Shown here one piece after another: positions 63,402-64,000 of a stretch of 64,000 bases of DNA; position 1 is the stretch's first letter; every line of letters starts with the position of its first letter. This DNA comes from Artemia franciscana (Eukaryota > Arthropoda > Branchiopoda > Anostraca > Artemiidae): positions 1-64,000 of the forward strand of contig NW_027062660.1 in assembly GCF_032884065.1 (NCBI RefSeq), given 5' to 3'. A program made the position numbers and the translations under genes. The notes under the pieces are model-generated. The model searched no databases and had not been told where the DNA came from. It worked only from the letters and a program-made list of their open reading frames with translations.

Positions 63402-64000
63402 TAGATAAGTTGTCTGTGTGTTATGTCTGTCGAGTGACGTCATGTCATCATGTCGTCATGAAGTTAGTTGTCGTCATGTTTTTTATAACGATGACGTCAT
63501 TAAAAGTATTTAACAAAATCGTTCAAAGACAAATTTTTAATTGTAAGAAGATCGTGGACCGAAAAATGTTTAATTTAAAATGACTGAAGAACCTACAATG
63601 GCAACAGCCGAGGAAGCTGCTCAAAGAGTCTATGCCAACAACTTGCGGCTGATAGAGAAAGTAAGAAAAGAAAGCTTGCCGACGAATCACAAGAACAGCA
63701 AGAAAACAGGCTTGCGGCTGATTGAGAAAGTAAGAAAAGAGAGCGTGCCGAGGAATCACAAGAACAGCAAGAAAACAGGCTTGCGGCTAAAGAACGCAAA
63801 ACCGCGCAGTTAGATGAAAATCCACCTGGACAGCGAGACTCAAAACATATCAAAACTAAAATGATAGCGATGATGATTGGGTTTGGGATTTTGACTTGGA
63901 TAAGGTCATCAATGCCTACCAGATTTTAGTTAAAAAAAAATAAAGGTTTGGCGATATGTATTTCATAGTGACGCTGAAAAATAAAGAAGAAAAAGAAAAC
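63402..64000 (+). mobile_element. Helitron with small ORF, facing the previous 5' end
   Basis: GATAAGTTGTCTGTGTG starts two bases after the opposed 5' end. TGACGTCATG, CGATGACGTCATTAAAAG and TATTTAAC precede the ORF at 63,580. Continues past the window. Confidence 0.65.
63580..63984 (+). pseudogene. Frameshifted copy of the small Helitron-associated ORF
   Basis: MTEEPTMATAEEAAQRVYAN, then one base missing where other copies have AAAAAACTT; two charged repeat units (the second interrupted by a TGA); ERKTAQ and a TCAAAACATATCAAAAC stretch with another lost base; DWVWDFDLDKVINAYQILV-like codons in a third frame; ends at GACGCTGAAAAATAA. Same gene as 58,995-59,321 and 8,800-9,134, with different damage. 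Confidence 0.7.

Overview
This is a eukaryotic, AT-rich, transposon-dominated window. Introns with GT/AG borders, polyadenylation-type signals, non-LTR retrotransposons (LINEs), Helitrons and long (TA)n arrays all exclude a prokaryote. The set of elements (Helitrons with PIF1-type helicase, Jockey/CR1-type and RTE-type LINEs) fits an animal, most likely an arthropod. I cannot name the species from sequence alone.

Bases 1-21,628 are a stack of Helitrons on both strands. Most are non-autonomous copies with one recurring layout: a 5' end TCTATATATATAAAAATAAG, a zone rich in TGACGTCA motifs with a TATA-like box, sometimes a short ORF ending in a DSDDDWVWDFD-type domain, an ACTAAAAA-type purine tract, a GACCGGGACAC minisatellite, the last ~60 codons of the Helitron helicase, a (TA)n tract, and a GC-rich hairpin ending in CTAG. 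One near-complete but dead autonomous Helitron (9,316-19,944) encodes the charged N-terminus, a Cys-rich motif, the Rep nuclease and a PIF1-like helicase. A complete ~5.9 kb LINE (10,738-16,627) is inserted in its Rep region.

Bases 21,629-44,940 are quieter. They hold decayed LINE fragments of several clades, two large direct duplications (D1: 23,259-25,499 and 31,193-33,708; D2: 26,786-29,066 and 38,960-41,540), fold-back repeats, one more Helitron, and traces of host genes. The best host-gene trace is three phase-compatible minus-strand exons (25,639-25,704, 22,782-22,953, 22,506-22,603) for the C-terminus of a single-pass membrane protein. D1 copy 1 lies inside its intron.

Bases 45,000-64,000 return to dense Helitron tandem arrays, with a 5'-truncated minus-strand LINE (45,557-48,195), several helicase or Rep pseudogene fragments, an internally deleted Helitron (55,793-57,517) with a microhomology junction, the cleanest copies of the small acidic-domain ORF, and a 100-base assembly gap (59,845-59,944).

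No rRNA, convincing tRNA, CRISPR array or intact host gene was found. Most open frames in the (TA)n, purine and GTGTCCCGG tracts are repeat artefacts and are omitted.
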